Below are positions 28,266-36,438 of a stretch of 64,000 bases of DNA, in pieces; the stretch's first letter is position 1, and every line of letters begins with the position of its first letter. The stretch is from an uncultured Alphaproteobacteria bacterium. Lineage in GTDB: Bacteria > Pseudomonadota > Alphaproteobacteria > HIMB59 > GCA-002718135. The notes beneath the pieces were generated by a model, which was given only the letters and a program-made list of their open reading frames with translations, was not told where the DNA came from and ran no database searches. The stretch lies in contig CABYHW010000001.1 in assembly GCA_902518705.1 (NCBI GenBank), positions 50,270 to 114,269 on the forward strand, written 5' to 3'. The translations under genes and the position numbers were made by a program.

Positions 28266-28284
28266 AATGATACTTTTATGTATA
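28266..28284. promoter_or_regulatory. Possible PHO box in the SET-phoR / plcP divergent promoter
   Basis: Minus strand TACATA-AAAG-TATCAT resembles the E. coli phoB-type box (TACATATAACTGTCAC) at most positions; the plus strand reads ATGATAC-TTTT-ATGTATA. Both have the 11-bp period but match the local TTGTAAY consensus poorly. It lies in the 86-bp gap between two divergent genes expected to respond to phosphate starvation. Confidence 0.3.
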
Positions 28285-28302
28285 AGAACAAATCTTTAAT
28301 TA

Positions 28303-29115
28303 ATGAAATTTGAAAGTAATAAAAAATTTTACCGCACAATTTGCATTTCGGATACCCACCTAGGAACCAGTGGTTGTAAAAGCAAAATGCTTTTAGAATT
28401 CTTAGAAGAAACAGATTCGGAATATTTATTTTTAGTAGGCGACATTGTTGATGGATGGCGCATGCGTAAGAAAATGTATTGGCCACAAGAACATAACGAC
28501 GTGGTTCAAAAAGTTTTAAAGAAAGCGAAAAATGGAACTAAGGTAGTGCTTATCCCAGGAAATCATGATGAAGTATTAAAAGATTTTACAAATTTTTCCT
28601 TTGGAGAAATTTCAATAAAAAATGAAGATACGCATCAATTAGCTGATGGAAGGAAAGTGCTGATTACACACGGAGATGAATTTGATGCTGTGATCATTAA
28701 TGCGAGGTGGTTAGCCAAAGTGGGATCAGCACTTTATGAATATTTACTAAAGTTAAATAATGTATTCAATTTTATTCGACGAAAGATGGGCTTGTCTTAT
28801 TGGTCACTGTCTCAATATTTAAAAAAGAAAACTAAGCATGCAACAAACTTTATTAGTAATTTTGAGTTTGCTGTATCTGACAGAGCTAGAAGAGAAAATG
28901 CCGATGTTGTTGTGTGCGGGCATATACATAGACCAGAAATAAAGGAATTAAATGGTGTTCTCTATTGTAATGATGGTGACTGGATTGAAAGTTGCACAGC
29001 ACTCGTTGAAGATGAAATTGGCAATTTATCAATTCTTAATTGGCCCGAAGAAAGAGAAAAATTAAAATTAATTTCTTTAGAAGAAAGACGAAAAATAAAA
29101 GAGGATGCAGCCTAA
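28303..29115 (+). CDS. plcP: PlcP-type metallophosphoesterase (phospholipase C for lipid remodelling), copy 1
   Basis: A 270-residue calcineurin-like phosphoesterase with all metal motifs: ISDTHLG (16-22), VGDIVDGW, IPGNHDE, THGDEFDAV and CGHIHRPE. The pattern RTICISDTHLGTSGCKSKML and YCNDGDWIESCTALVE matches alphaproteobacterial PlcP, which removes phospholipid headgroups to give diacylglycerol under phosphate starvation, rather than true LpxH. It is about 70% identical by eye to the second copy at 35555-36361. It overlaps the glycosyltransferase gene by 11 bp; that pairing is the basis for choosing PlcP over LpxH. Confidence 0.85.
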   Translation: MKFESNKKFYRTICISDTHLGTSGCKSKMLLEFLEETDSEYLFLVGDIVDGWRMRKKMYWPQEHNDVVQKVLKKAKNGTKVVLIPGNHDEVLKDFTNFSFGEISIKNEDTHQLADGRKVLITHGDEFDAVIINARWLAKVGSALYEYLLKLNNVFNFIRRKMGLSYWSLSQYLKKKTKHATNFISNFEFAVSDRARRENADVVVCGHIHRPEIKELNGVLYCNDGDWIESCTALVEDEIGNLSILNWPEEREKLKLISLEERRKIKEDAA

Positions 29116-30106
29116 AAAAATCGCATTAATTAGTGATGCGTGGGTTCCTCAGGTAAATGGCGTAGTTACGACATTTCAAAGCGTTATACCTATTCTAGAA
29201 AAAAAAGGTTTTGAAATTAAAATATTACATCCTGAGATGTTTAATAATTTTAGTTATCCTAGGTACAAAGAAATAAAGATTTCTTACAACACTAAGAAAG
29301 TTACTGAAAAATTTTTTAAAGAATTTAATCCAGATATTGTTCATATAATGACTGAAGGTCCAGTAGGTTTTGCTGGTCGTAAGTACTGTCTTAATAATAA
29401 ACTACAATATACTTCTTCCTTTCACACTCGTTTTCCTGATTATATTAAACAAAGAGCTTTTATTCCAAAGAGATTTACTTATTCCATATTAAGAAAACTA
29501 CATAGTGATTCTGAAAGAGTTCTTGTTCCATCAGTTTCAATGCTAAATGAGTTAAAAAAATATAATTTTAAAAATTTAGTAGTTTGGAACAGAGGTGTTG
29601 ATACAGAATTATTTAATCCAAATAAAAGAGATATAAACAGCAAGGATACTCAGCTGACTTATGTTGGAAGAGTAGCAATTGAAAAAAATATTGAAGAATT
29701 TTTAAAACTTAAAGGAAATTATAATAAAATAGTTGTGGGGGATGGTCCTGAATTAGAAAAATATACTAATAAGTATCCTGAAGTAAATTTTGTTGGTTTA
29801 AAAACCGGAGAAGAATTAGCAAAGTATTATGCAAACGCAGATGTGTTTGTATTTCCTTCTAAGACAGACACTTTAGGAAATGTAATACTTGAAGCATTGG
29901 CTAGTGGAACACCAGTTGCTGCATATCCAGTAACTGGGCCTATAGATGTATTAACAGATGAGAAGATTAACACTTTAGATAATGACTTATTACAATCAAT
30001 TAAAAAAGCGCTTAAAGTAAAAAGGGTTGATTGTAGAAATTTTACACTTAATTTAACATGGGATAAATGTGTGAAAGAATTTTTAGAATACATGGTAAAC
30101 GTCTAG
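29105..30106 (+). CDS. agt: Agt-type glycosyltransferase (GT4), copy 1
   Basis: A 333-residue GT-B glycosyltransferase. The N-terminus IALISDAWVPQVNGVVTTFQ and the donor-binding C-terminal half (YVGRVAIEKNIEEFL, VVGDGPELEKY, FPSKTDTLGNVILEALASGTP) match GT4 enzymes paired with PlcP, which glycosylate diacylglycerol to make non-phosphorus glycolipids (glucosyl- or glucuronosyl-DAG). It overlaps plcP by 11 bp and is followed 20 bp later by an aquaglyceroporin gene. The sugar donor cannot be told from sequence. A paralogue lies at 34563-35558. Confidence 0.85.
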   Translation: MQPKKIALISDAWVPQVNGVVTTFQSVIPILEKKGFEIKILHPEMFNNFSYPRYKEIKISYNTKKVTEKFFKEFNPDIVHIMTEGPVGFAGRKYCLNNKLQYTSSFHTRFPDYIKQRAFIPKRFTYSILRKLHSDSERVLVPSVSMLNELKKYNFKNLVVWNRGVDTELFNPNKRDINSKDTQLTYVGRVAIEKNIEEFLKLKGNYNKIVVGDGPELEKYTNKYPEVNFVGLKTGEELAKYYANADVFVFPSKTDTLGNVILEALASGTPVAAYPVTGPIDVLTDEKINTLDNDLLQSIKKALKVKRVDCRNFTLNLTWDKCVKEFLEYMVNV

Positions 30107-30126
30107 TTATTTAGGGTAATTTTGTA

Positions 30127-30783
30127 ATGACATATTCTTTAAGACAAAAAATACTAGCAGAATTTATTGGGACATATTTTCTTGTACTAACAGTTGTAGG
30201 TAGTGGAATTATGGGAGAGTTAATGTCAAATGACCTTGGTATAATATTACTAGGAAACACAATTGCAACAGGTGCCATTTTATTTGTAATTATTTCTATG
30301 TTTATTAATATCTCAGGGGCATACTTTAATCCTGCTGTTGTATTAAGTGATATTATTCAAAAAAATATTCCTATTAATTATGGAATAATTTTTATTTTTA
30401 CTCAGATTATTGCTGGTATATTTGGTTGTTTAACTGCAAATTGGTATTTTGAATATCCCATAATTGAATGGTCACTCAATGAAAGAGTTGGTGTATTTAA
30501 ATTCTTTTCAGAAATAATTGCAACTGTTGGATTATTATTAACTATTTTTATATTAAAAGAGGTAAACAAGGAAAGAATAGCTATTGGTGTCGCTCTATTT
30601 ATTACTGCAGGATATTGGTTTACATCATCAACAAGTTTTGCAAATCCAGCAGTAACCATAGGAAGAATGTTTACAGATAGTTTTAGTGGAATAAGTCCAT
30701 CAAGCGTTATAGGTTTTATTTTAGCTCAGATTATTGGGGCTCTTATTGCTACAGTTACTGTTAGATTGTTTTTTAAAAATTAA
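30127..30783 (+). CDS. MIP-family aquaglyceroporin (AqpS-like)
   Basis: A 218-residue membrane channel with six hydrophobic helices and both NPA half-helix motifs: GAYFNPAVVLSD (about 60-71) and SFANPAVTIGRM (about 167-178). The length and second-motif context fit the AqpS/arsenite-channel type found in alphaproteobacterial ars operons. arsC lies 7 kb away in the same island. Working model (inference): arsenate that enters through Pst is reduced by ArsC, and arsenite leaves through this channel. Glycerol passage, relevant to glycerophosphonate use, is the alternative. It overlaps the convergent ppx gene by 4 bp. Confidence 0.85.
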   Translation: MTYSLRQKILAEFIGTYFLVLTVVGSGIMGELMSNDLGIILLGNTIATGAILFVIISMFINISGAYFNPAVVLSDIIQKNIPINYGIIFIFTQIIAGIFGCLTANWYFEYPIIEWSLNERVGVFKFFSEIIATVGLLLTIFILKEVNKERIAIGVALFITAGYWFTSSTSFANPAVTIGRMFTDSFSGISPSSVIGFILAQIIGALIATVTVRLFFKN

Positions 30784-31676
30784 TTCAACATATCATGTAA
30801 ATAACCTTCACGAATTCCATATCTTACAAAAATAATATTTTTAATATTATAAAATGAAGCAAGGCTAAATAAAATATATGTAGATAATTTTAATTTATCT
30901 AATCGATTGGGTTGAACAACATTCAATTTTTTAATTTGTTTTTTATCCATAGAGTATAATTTGTGATAGAATATTTCTAACTCTGAAAATGGTATCAGGT
31001 AGCCATGTAGTTTATTTTTCTTGATGCCATTTAGATGTAAATGTAGTTTTGCAAGATTGCGCCACATGCCTCCAATAACATAAATATTTCCTACGTTTTT
31101 AGAAAATTTAAGAGATTGGTTTTTAAATTTCGAAAATAAAAAATTATCAAATTTAATTTTAGTATTTTTGTACATATCAGATTCACTTCTTAAGATGCCA
31201 ATTTTTAAACTTTTAGTCTCAAGTATGTTCTTATTTTTTATTGAACTAAGTTCTAAACTTCCACCTCCCAAGTCTGCAACTAAACCGATTGGATTTTTTA
31301 TTGAACTAATTACACCTAGGGATCCACATTTAGCCTCATTTTTTGGTGAGAGTACTTCTACTCTTACTGACTTTCTTTTCTTGAAAGGTTCAATAATTTC
31401 TTTTCCATTTATTGTTTCACGAATTGCGGCCGTTGCAATTATATGAATATCTAAGGACTCATAATCTTTTGCAATCTTAATATATTCTTCTAAGCATTTT
31501 ATAGCTTCTTTTATTTTTATCGATGGGAGTTTACCTGTGTTAATACTTTCACCTAATTTTAAAAATTCTCTTTTTTGATAAAGTATTGGAAAAGGATAAA
31601 TAGCTTGCGCATATATAACCAGTCTAAATGTATTAGAACCTAGATCAATCACTGTTATGGGATTTTTGTTTTTCAT
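30780..31676 (-). CDS. Ppx/GppA-type exopolyphosphatase
   Basis: A 298-residue single-module Ppx/GppA phosphatase of the ASKHA fold, lacking the C-terminal HD extension of E. coli Ppx. VIDLGSNTFRLVIYAQ (residues 9-24) and VADLGGGSLELSSIKN (about 135-150) are the two phosphate-binding loops; ATAAIRETINGKE follows the family pattern. It should release phosphate from polyphosphate or hydrolyse pppGpp. Neighbouring sixA and ppk1 favour a polyphosphate role. It is divergent from sixA (41-bp gap). Confidence 0.88.
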   Translation of the reverse strand: MKNKNPITVIDLGSNTFRLVIYAQAIYPFPILYQKREFLKLGESINTGKLPSIKIKEAIKCLEEYIKIAKDYESLDIHIIATAAIRETINGKEIIEPFKKRKSVRVEVLSPKNEAKCGSLGVISSIKNPIGLVADLGGGSLELSSIKNKNILETKSLKIGILRSESDMYKNTKIKFDNFLFSKFKNQSLKFSKNVGNIYVIGGMWRNLAKLHLHLNGIKKNKLHGYLIPFSELEIFYHKLYSMDKKQIKKLNVVQPNRLDKLKLSTYILFSLASFYNIKNIIFVRYGIREGYLHDMLN

Positions 31677-31717
31677 TTTAGCCTTGGAAATGTATATATC
31701 TAAAGTATTAAACTCGA

Positions 31718-32176
31718 ATGCTACAAGTTTATTTATTACGTCATGCCAAATCTAGTTGGGATAATTTAGAGCTTGATGACATTGATAGACCTCTCAATAA
31801 AAGAGGTATGAGAAATGCAAAACAATTTTCTAAAATATTAGATAAAAGAAAATTTCAAATTGGTCAGATAATATGTTCTCCTTCTAAAAGAACAACTAGC
31901 ACATATAATATAATTTCTAACTCGTTTGATCGCTCAGTAAAATTTACAATTGATAACGATATTTATGAATGTCCATCAAATATACTTGTAAGAAAAATTA
32001 AAAAATTAAAAAAAAATACTCTTATCATTGGGCACAACCCTAGTTTGATAGAGTCAATTAATATTTTATGTAATTCAAATATTGAACATTTTCCGACCTG
32101 TGCTTTTGCTATAATATCCTTTAAAAATAGCTGGACTATTGATAAAATTTTAAAACCAAAAAATAAAAATTATTAA
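31718..32176 (+). CDS. SixA-like histidine phosphatase
   Basis: A 152-residue histidine-phosphatase-superfamily protein. YLLRHAKSSWDNLELDDIDRPLNKRG (in outline) has the RHG-type catalytic His near residue 8, ICSPSKRTTST the second Arg, and LIIGHNPSLIE the second His. It resembles SixA (phosphohistidine phosphatase) by length and by the RHAKSSW motif. It lies between ppx and ppk1, so a function in polyphosphate or phospho-relay handling is plausible but unproven. It is 60 bp upstream of ppk1. Confidence 0.85.
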   Translation: MLQVYLLRHAKSSWDNLELDDIDRPLNKRGMRNAKQFSKILDKRKFQIGQIICSPSKRTTSTYNIISNSFDRSVKFTIDNDIYECPSNILVRKIKKLKKNTLIIGHNPSLIESINILCNSNIEHFPTCAFAIISFKNSWTIDKILKPKNKNY

Positions 32177-32236
32177 AGAAATATGAATTTTTTATGAACA
32201 TGTTTTTTTTATACCTAAAAAATATAAAAAAAAATT

Positions 32237-34336
32237 ATGTTAAAAAAAAATACCACTTATAACTATGCAAACAGGGAATTGTCTTGGCTAAAATTCAATG
32301 AAAGAGTCTTAAGTCAGACATCTGATAGTAAAATTCCACTTTTAGAAAGGGTTAGATTTTTATCAATAGCATTCTCTAATTTAGATGAATTTTTTATGGT
32401 TAGAGTAGCAGGATTGAATGTTCAAAAATTTTCACGAAATAAAAGTTTTGATGGATTAACACCACAACAACAACTCAAGCTGATAGATAAAGAAACATCG
32501 AAGATGATTTCAAATATAAAATCAATATGGATAGATTTACTAAGAGAGCTTTCAGAAAACAAAATCCATATAGATGTAGAAAAAACACTGAAAACAAAAG
32601 ATAAAACATTTATTAAAAATTATTTAGAAGAAAATAATTGGGGGGTTTTAACGCCAATTATTATTGATCCATCTCACCCATTTCCTTTTATACCAAATAA
32701 AGAAACAACCTTAGTATGTCGTTTAATGAATAATAAAAAAACTTTTTATGGAATACTAAGAGTGCCAGAGGGATTAGAAAAATTTATTAAATTACCTGGT
32801 AAAAAAACACGTTTTGTATCTATGGAGACAGCCCTACTTATTTCTTTAAAAGAAATTTTCCAGTGTGATAGGGTTTTGGATAAAGGTATTTTTAGACCAA
32901 TTAGGAATAGTGAATTAGAATTAGGGGGTGAAGGAGAAGATTTATTTTTAGTATTTCAAAAAGCTATTTTTGAGAGAAGAAGACAAGAGGTAATAAGAAT
33001 TGATTTTGATGAAAGTATATCTAGTCACTTAATTAAATTCATAAATAAAAAACTTAACTATAAGGATGTAAATACATATAAACTGCCAATACCCGTTAAT
33101 CTTTCGAGTATAGAGTCAATTTTTTTGAAAGATTTTAAAAAATTATTTTTTCCAAAATTTAAGGTACGATTTCCTGAAAGAATTAAAGATTTTAAAAATG
33201 ATTATTTTAAAGCTATAGCAAATAAAGATATTGTTATTCATCACCCTTTTGAATCTTTTGAAGTAGTGACGCAGTTTATTGATCAAGCTGCAGATGATCC
33301 AAAAGTCTTATCAATAAAACATACTTTATACCGAACTACTGATGACTCACCAATAGAAGCAGGTTTAGTTAGAGCAGCACAAAAAGGAAAATTAGTAACT
33401 GTCATTATAGAGTTGCAAGCACGTTTTGATGAAGAGCGTAACTTAAAATGGGCAAAAGAATTAGAATTAGCTGGAGCGCAAGTTGTTTTTGGCAATATTG
33501 ATATGAAAACTCATGCAAAAATTACACTTGTAACAAGAAAGCAAATGAATTCTGTTGTAAATTACGCACATTATGGAACAGGTAATTATCACCCGAGAAA
33601 TGCAAGAGTTTATATGGATTTATCTTACTTCACCTGTGACAAAACATTAACAAATGATGCTGCAAAAATGTTTAATTATTTAACTAGTTATTCTGAACCA
33701 ACAACAATAAAAAAAATAGTATATTCTCCAATAACTGCAAGAAACAAATTAAATGAACTAATTAGAAATGAAATTACAAATGCTGGAAAAAATAAACCAT
33801 CTGGAATAGTATGTAAGTGTAATGCTCTTGTTGATAAACAAATTATTGATGAATTTTATAAAGCATCTCAAAAAAATGTAAAAATTGAATTGTTGATAAG
33901 AGGAATTTGCTCTCTAATACCTGGTAAAGAAAATCTATCAGAAAATATAGTTGTTAAAAGCATAATTGGTCGTTTTTTAGAACATACGAGAATATATTGT
34001 TTTTATAATGGTCATAAATTCCCTCATAGAAAAAATATCTTGTTTATTTCTTCTGCCGATTTAATGCAAAGAAATCTAGATAGGCGGGTTGAAACATTTA
34101 TTCCTATTGAAAATGAAACTGTACATGAACAAATATTAAATCAGATCTTAATTGCCAGTATGACAGATAATACAAATTCTTGGCAAATGTTAAGTAATGG
34201 CAATTATCAGAAAAAAGAAATATCAAGCAAAGAGAAAAAATTTTCCTCTCACAATTTTTTTATCAAAAATCCAAGCTTGTCTGGGAGGGGTTCAGCAAAA
34301 CTCAAATCTAGAGCTAAGTCTAATTTAAAAATTTGA
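32237..34336 (+). CDS. ppk1: Polyphosphate kinase 1
   Basis: A 699-residue PPK1 of standard size that makes polyphosphate from ATP. N-domain begins NRELSWLKFNERVLSQ. The catalytic domains contain SIKHTLYRTTDDSPI, LQARFDEERNLKWAKEL and YAHYGTGNYHPRNARVYMDLS, in which the HYGTGNYH segment matches the autophosphorylated-His region (usually HLGTGNYN). EHTRIYCFYNG and the SSADLMQRNLDRRVE motif follow. The C-terminal ~30 residues are basic and diverged. Together with ppx and sixA it forms a polyphosphate storage module inside the phosphate island. No PHO box is visible upstream. Confidence 0.96.
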   Translation: MLKKNTTYNYANRELSWLKFNERVLSQTSDSKIPLLERVRFLSIAFSNLDEFFMVRVAGLNVQKFSRNKSFDGLTPQQQLKLIDKETSKMISNIKSIWIDLLRELSENKIHIDVEKTLKTKDKTFIKNYLEENNWGVLTPIIIDPSHPFPFIPNKETTLVCRLMNNKKTFYGILRVPEGLEKFIKLPGKKTRFVSMETALLISLKEIFQCDRVLDKGIFRPIRNSELELGGEGEDLFLVFQKAIFERRRQEVIRIDFDESISSHLIKFINKKLNYKDVNTYKLPIPVNLSSIESIFLKDFKKLFFPKFKVRFPERIKDFKNDYFKAIANKDIVIHHPFESFEVVTQFIDQAADDPKVLSIKHTLYRTTDDSPIEAGLVRAAQKGKLVTVIIELQARFDEERNLKWAKELELAGAQVVFGNIDMKTHAKITLVTRKQMNSVVNYAHYGTGNYHPRNARVYMDLSYFTCDKTLTNDAAKMFNYLTSYSEPTTIKKIVYSPITARNKLNELIRNEITNAGKNKPSGIVCKCNALVDKQIIDEFYKASQKNVKIELLIRGICSLIPGKENLSENIVVKSIIGRFLEHTRIYCFYNGHKFPHRKNILFISSADLMQRNLDRRVETFIPIENETVHEQILNQILIASMTDNTNSWQMLSNGNYQKKEISSKEKKFSSHNFFIKNPSLSGRGSAKLKSRAKSNLKI

Positions 34337-34351
34337 AAATAGAATTTAATC

Positions 34352-34399
34352 CCACTCACAACAATTGGACATAGCAGGAAGAAATAATATTGTGAGTGG
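34352..34399. ncRNA. Conserved hairpin element, copy L
   Basis: CCACTCACAA (34352-34361) and TTGTGAGTGG (34390-34399) form a perfect 10-bp stem around a 28-nt loop. The loop shares AGCAGGA-GAAATA with the copy at 37362-37410. On the plus strand the loop holds a Shine-Dalgarno-like AGGAAGAAA and the stem holds a GTG that opens a 34-codon frame (34392-34496). It could be a structured leader, or on the minus strand the end of a transcript. No known RNA family is recognised. Confidence 0.45.
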
Positions 34400-34481
34400 T
34401 AAAGAGTATTTAAATTTTATTTTTTACAGACGTGTTAATAGAATATTAAGTTTTTATAAATTAAACTTATTTTTAAATTTA

Positions 34482-34538
34482 TTAGTTTTCAAATAAATTT
34501 TTTAGTTCTTTCAATTTAATAAAAATTAAGTCTCTTAC
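34482..34538 (-). pseudogene. arsC 3'-end remnant
   Basis: The minus strand encodes VRDLIFIKLKELKNLFEN and a stop; the intact ArsC at 37493-37912 ends VRDSIFDKLKELKNLFEN. Sixteen of 18 residues match and nothing of arsC remains upstream, where the sequence runs into the agt2 3' end within 25 bp. It is a truncated duplicate. Confidence 0.8.
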
Positions 34539-34562
34539 TTTTTAGTAACTATAATTTTAAAA

Positions 34563-35558
34563 TTAATTTTTTGCATTTACAATATTTGATAGAAATTGAT
34601 TTGCACATTTATCCCAAGTAAATTGCATTGCAAATTTTCTACAATCATTTCTATCAATCTTTAAAGCTTTTTTAAGTGATTTTTCAATATTGTTATCAAG
34701 GGTGTCAATTACTGTGTTTTTTAAAATATCTATAGGACCTGTTACTGGATATGCTGCCACTGGTGTGCCAGATGCTAATGACTCTAAAATTACATTTCCA
34801 AATGTATCTGTTTTAGATGGGAATACCAAGGTTTCAGCATTTGCATAATATTTTGCTAAGTCTTGACCTTTTTTCATACCTACAAAAGAAACGTAAGGAT
34901 ATTTCTTTTGTAATCGTTGTTTTTCTGGACCATCTCCAACAACAATTTTATCCATTTTGGTTTTAATTTCTAGGAATGCTTCAATATTTTTTTCTAGAGC
35001 AACTCTACCGATGTAAACAATGTACTTTTTCATTCCTTTTCTTCTTTTTAAAGGATGAAATAATTCAGTATTAACACCTCTTGACCAAATTTTAAGATTT
35101 TGAAATTGATATTTCGTTAATTCGTCACGCATAGATACTGTTGGGACCAATACATTGCATGCATTTTTATGAAAATTTTTTAAAAATGAATACCCAATTA
35201 TTTTTGGTATCATTATTCTTTGCTCTAAATATTCTGGAAATCTCGTATGAAAAGAGGTTGTATATCTCAACTTATTATTCTCACAAAATTTTTTCCCCGC
35301 TATTCCAACTGGTCCTTCAGTAGCGATATGTATAAAATCTGGATCAAAATTATTAAAAAAATTTTCTGTTATTTTTTTTGTATTAATTGCTAGTTTTATT
35401 TCTTTATACCAGGGATAGCTAAAATTAGTAAACATCATTGGGTGAAGTATGTCTATTTCATTCTTTTCTTTTAAAAATGGATTAATATGTTGATATGTAT
35501 TTACCACACCATTAACTTGGGGAAGCCAAGCATCGGTAATGATTGCTAATTTTTTCAC
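34563..35558 (-). CDS. agt: Agt-type glycosyltransferase (GT4), copy 2
   Basis: A 331-residue GT4 enzyme that is a close paralogue of the protein at 29105-30106. The same blocks occur: IITDAWLPQVNGVVNTYQ at the N-terminus, PWYKEIKLAINTKKITENFF, YIGRVALEKNIEAFL, VVGDGPEKQRLQKKYP and FPSKTDTFGNVILESLASGTPVAAYPVTGPIDIL (in outline). It should glycosylate diacylglycerol released by PlcP. It overlaps plcP2 by 4 bp and follows it on the minus strand, so each copy keeps the plcP-then-agt order. Keeping two pairs may give different sugar headgroups. Confidence 0.85.
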   Translation of the reverse strand: MKKLAIITDAWLPQVNGVVNTYQHINPFLKEKNEIDILHPMMFTNFSYPWYKEIKLAINTKKITENFFNNFDPDFIHIATEGPVGIAGKKFCENNKLRYTTSFHTRFPEYLEQRIMIPKIIGYSFLKNFHKNACNVLVPTVSMRDELTKYQFQNLKIWSRGVNTELFHPLKRRKGMKKYIVYIGRVALEKNIEAFLEIKTKMDKIVVGDGPEKQRLQKKYPYVSFVGMKKGQDLAKYYANAETLVFPSKTDTFGNVILESLASGTPVAAYPVTGPIDILKNTVIDTLDNNIEKSLKKALKIDRNDCRKFAMQFTWDKCANQFLSNIVNAKN

Positions 35559-36361
35559 ACTGCTACACTTTCTGGTATTTTGTTATATTTGTTGTGAAAA
35601 ATTTTTTCTCTTTCAATCGACCAGTCAATAAGAGATAATTGTCCCTCTTTATTTTCCACTAGCGCAGAACAACTCTCAACCCAATCACCATCATTGCAAT
35701 ATAACACTCCATTTAATTTTTTTATAACGGGCTTATGAATATGGCCGCAAACAACAACATCGGCATTTACTCTTTTAGCACTATCAGATACGGCAAACTC
35801 AAAGTTAGAAATAAAATTCGTGGCTCTTTTTGTTTGATGTTTGAGAAATTGAGATAATGACCAATAAGATAAACCTAGTTTTCTTCTGACAAAATTTAGA
35901 TAGTTATTCAACTTTAATATAAATTCGTATAGGGATGACCCAATACTTGCCAGCCATTTAGCGTTTAATATAACTGCATCAAATTCATCACCATGTAAAA
36001 CAAGGGCTTTTCTCCCATCAGCTAATTTGTGTGTAAACTTATTTTTTATTGATATATTCCCTAGTGAAAAACTTGTGTAACTTTTTACTAGTTCGTCATG
36101 ATTACCTGGGATAAATATTACTTTTGTGCCTTTTCTTGCTTTACGCAAAATCTTCTGGATAATGTCATTATGAGTTTGATGCCAATAAATTTTTTTTTTC
36201 ATTCTCCATGCATCAATAATATCGCCAACTAAAAATAAATATTTTGAATCTGTTGATCTCAAAAATTCAAGAAGCATTTCACTCTTGCTATTTTCTGTTC
36301 CAAGATGAAGATCAGATATCCATATAGTTCTATAATATGAAACTGATTGCTGATCTTTCAT
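35555..36361 (-). CDS. plcP: PlcP-type metallophosphoesterase, copy 2
   Basis: A 268-residue paralogue of the protein at 28303-29115, with ISDLHLGTENSKSEM, VGDIIDAWRM, IPGNHDE, LHGDEFDAV, YWSLSQFLKHQTKRATNFIS and CGHIHKPV all conserved; calcineurin-type metal ligands are complete. Role: phospholipid headgroup removal for lipid remodelling under phosphate starvation (family knowledge). A good PHO box lies 27 bp upstream of its ATG, in contrast to the poorer candidate before copy 1, so copy 2 may be the more tightly starvation-controlled pair. Confidence 0.85.
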   Translation of the reverse strand: MKDQQSVSYYRTIWISDLHLGTENSKSEMLLEFLRSTDSKYLFLVGDIIDAWRMKKKIYWHQTHNDIIQKILRKARKGTKVIFIPGNHDELVKSYTSFSLGNISIKNKFTHKLADGRKALVLHGDEFDAVILNAKWLASIGSSLYEFILKLNNYLNFVRRKLGLSYWSLSQFLKHQTKRATNFISNFEFAVSDSAKRVNADVVVCGHIHKPVIKKLNGVLYCNDGDWVESCSALVENKEGQLSLIDWSIEREKIFHNKYNKIPESVAV

Positions 36362-36388
36362 TTTATTAATAAATAATAGAAAGAATTT

Positions 36389-36406
36389 GTTAAAATTTTA
36401 TTTCAA
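36389..36406 (-). promoter_or_regulatory. PHO box upstream of plcP2
   Basis: The minus strand reads TTGAAAT-AAAA-TTTTAAC, a 7-4-7 direct repeat with one mismatch per half-site to TTGTAAY, 27 bp before the plcP2 ATG and in the 77-bp gap after the acyltransferase gene. Position and spacing match the boxes before phoB and the acyltransferase. Confidence 0.6.
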
Positions 36407-36438
36407 TTACATTAACTAACTTTTTTTTTACAGAAGTA

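Larger units (their letters stand above)
34346..34542. repeat. Left copy of an imperfect ~200 bp direct repeat
   Basis: This stretch aligns along its length with 37356-37551 at roughly 80% identity by eye, beginning TTAATCCCACTCACA in both. It contains a hairpin element (34352-34399), an AT-rich segment and an 18-codon remnant of the arsC 3' end (34482-34538, minus). It lies between the ppk1 stop and the agt2 stop, that is, on the left border of the agt2-plcP2-acyltransferase block; the right copy is on the other border. I see no other gene in 34337-34562. Confidence 0.8.

Noticed and set aside
28217-28486. N-terminal extension of the SET protein (90 more residues in the open frame)
   Set aside because: The extension has no SET homology, is rich in Phe/Tyr/Cys from AT-rich noncoding sequence, and overlaps the plcP promoter and coding start.
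28303-29115. LpxH (UDP-2,3-diacylglucosamine hydrolase) for the two metallophosphoesterases
   Set aside because: Both are paired with an Agt-like glycosyltransferase in a phosphate island, and the sequence pattern is that of PlcP.
34352-34399. SAM-II or other known riboswitch
   Set aside because: The stem-loop has none of the conserved core sequences that I know for those classes; it is reported only as an unknown element.
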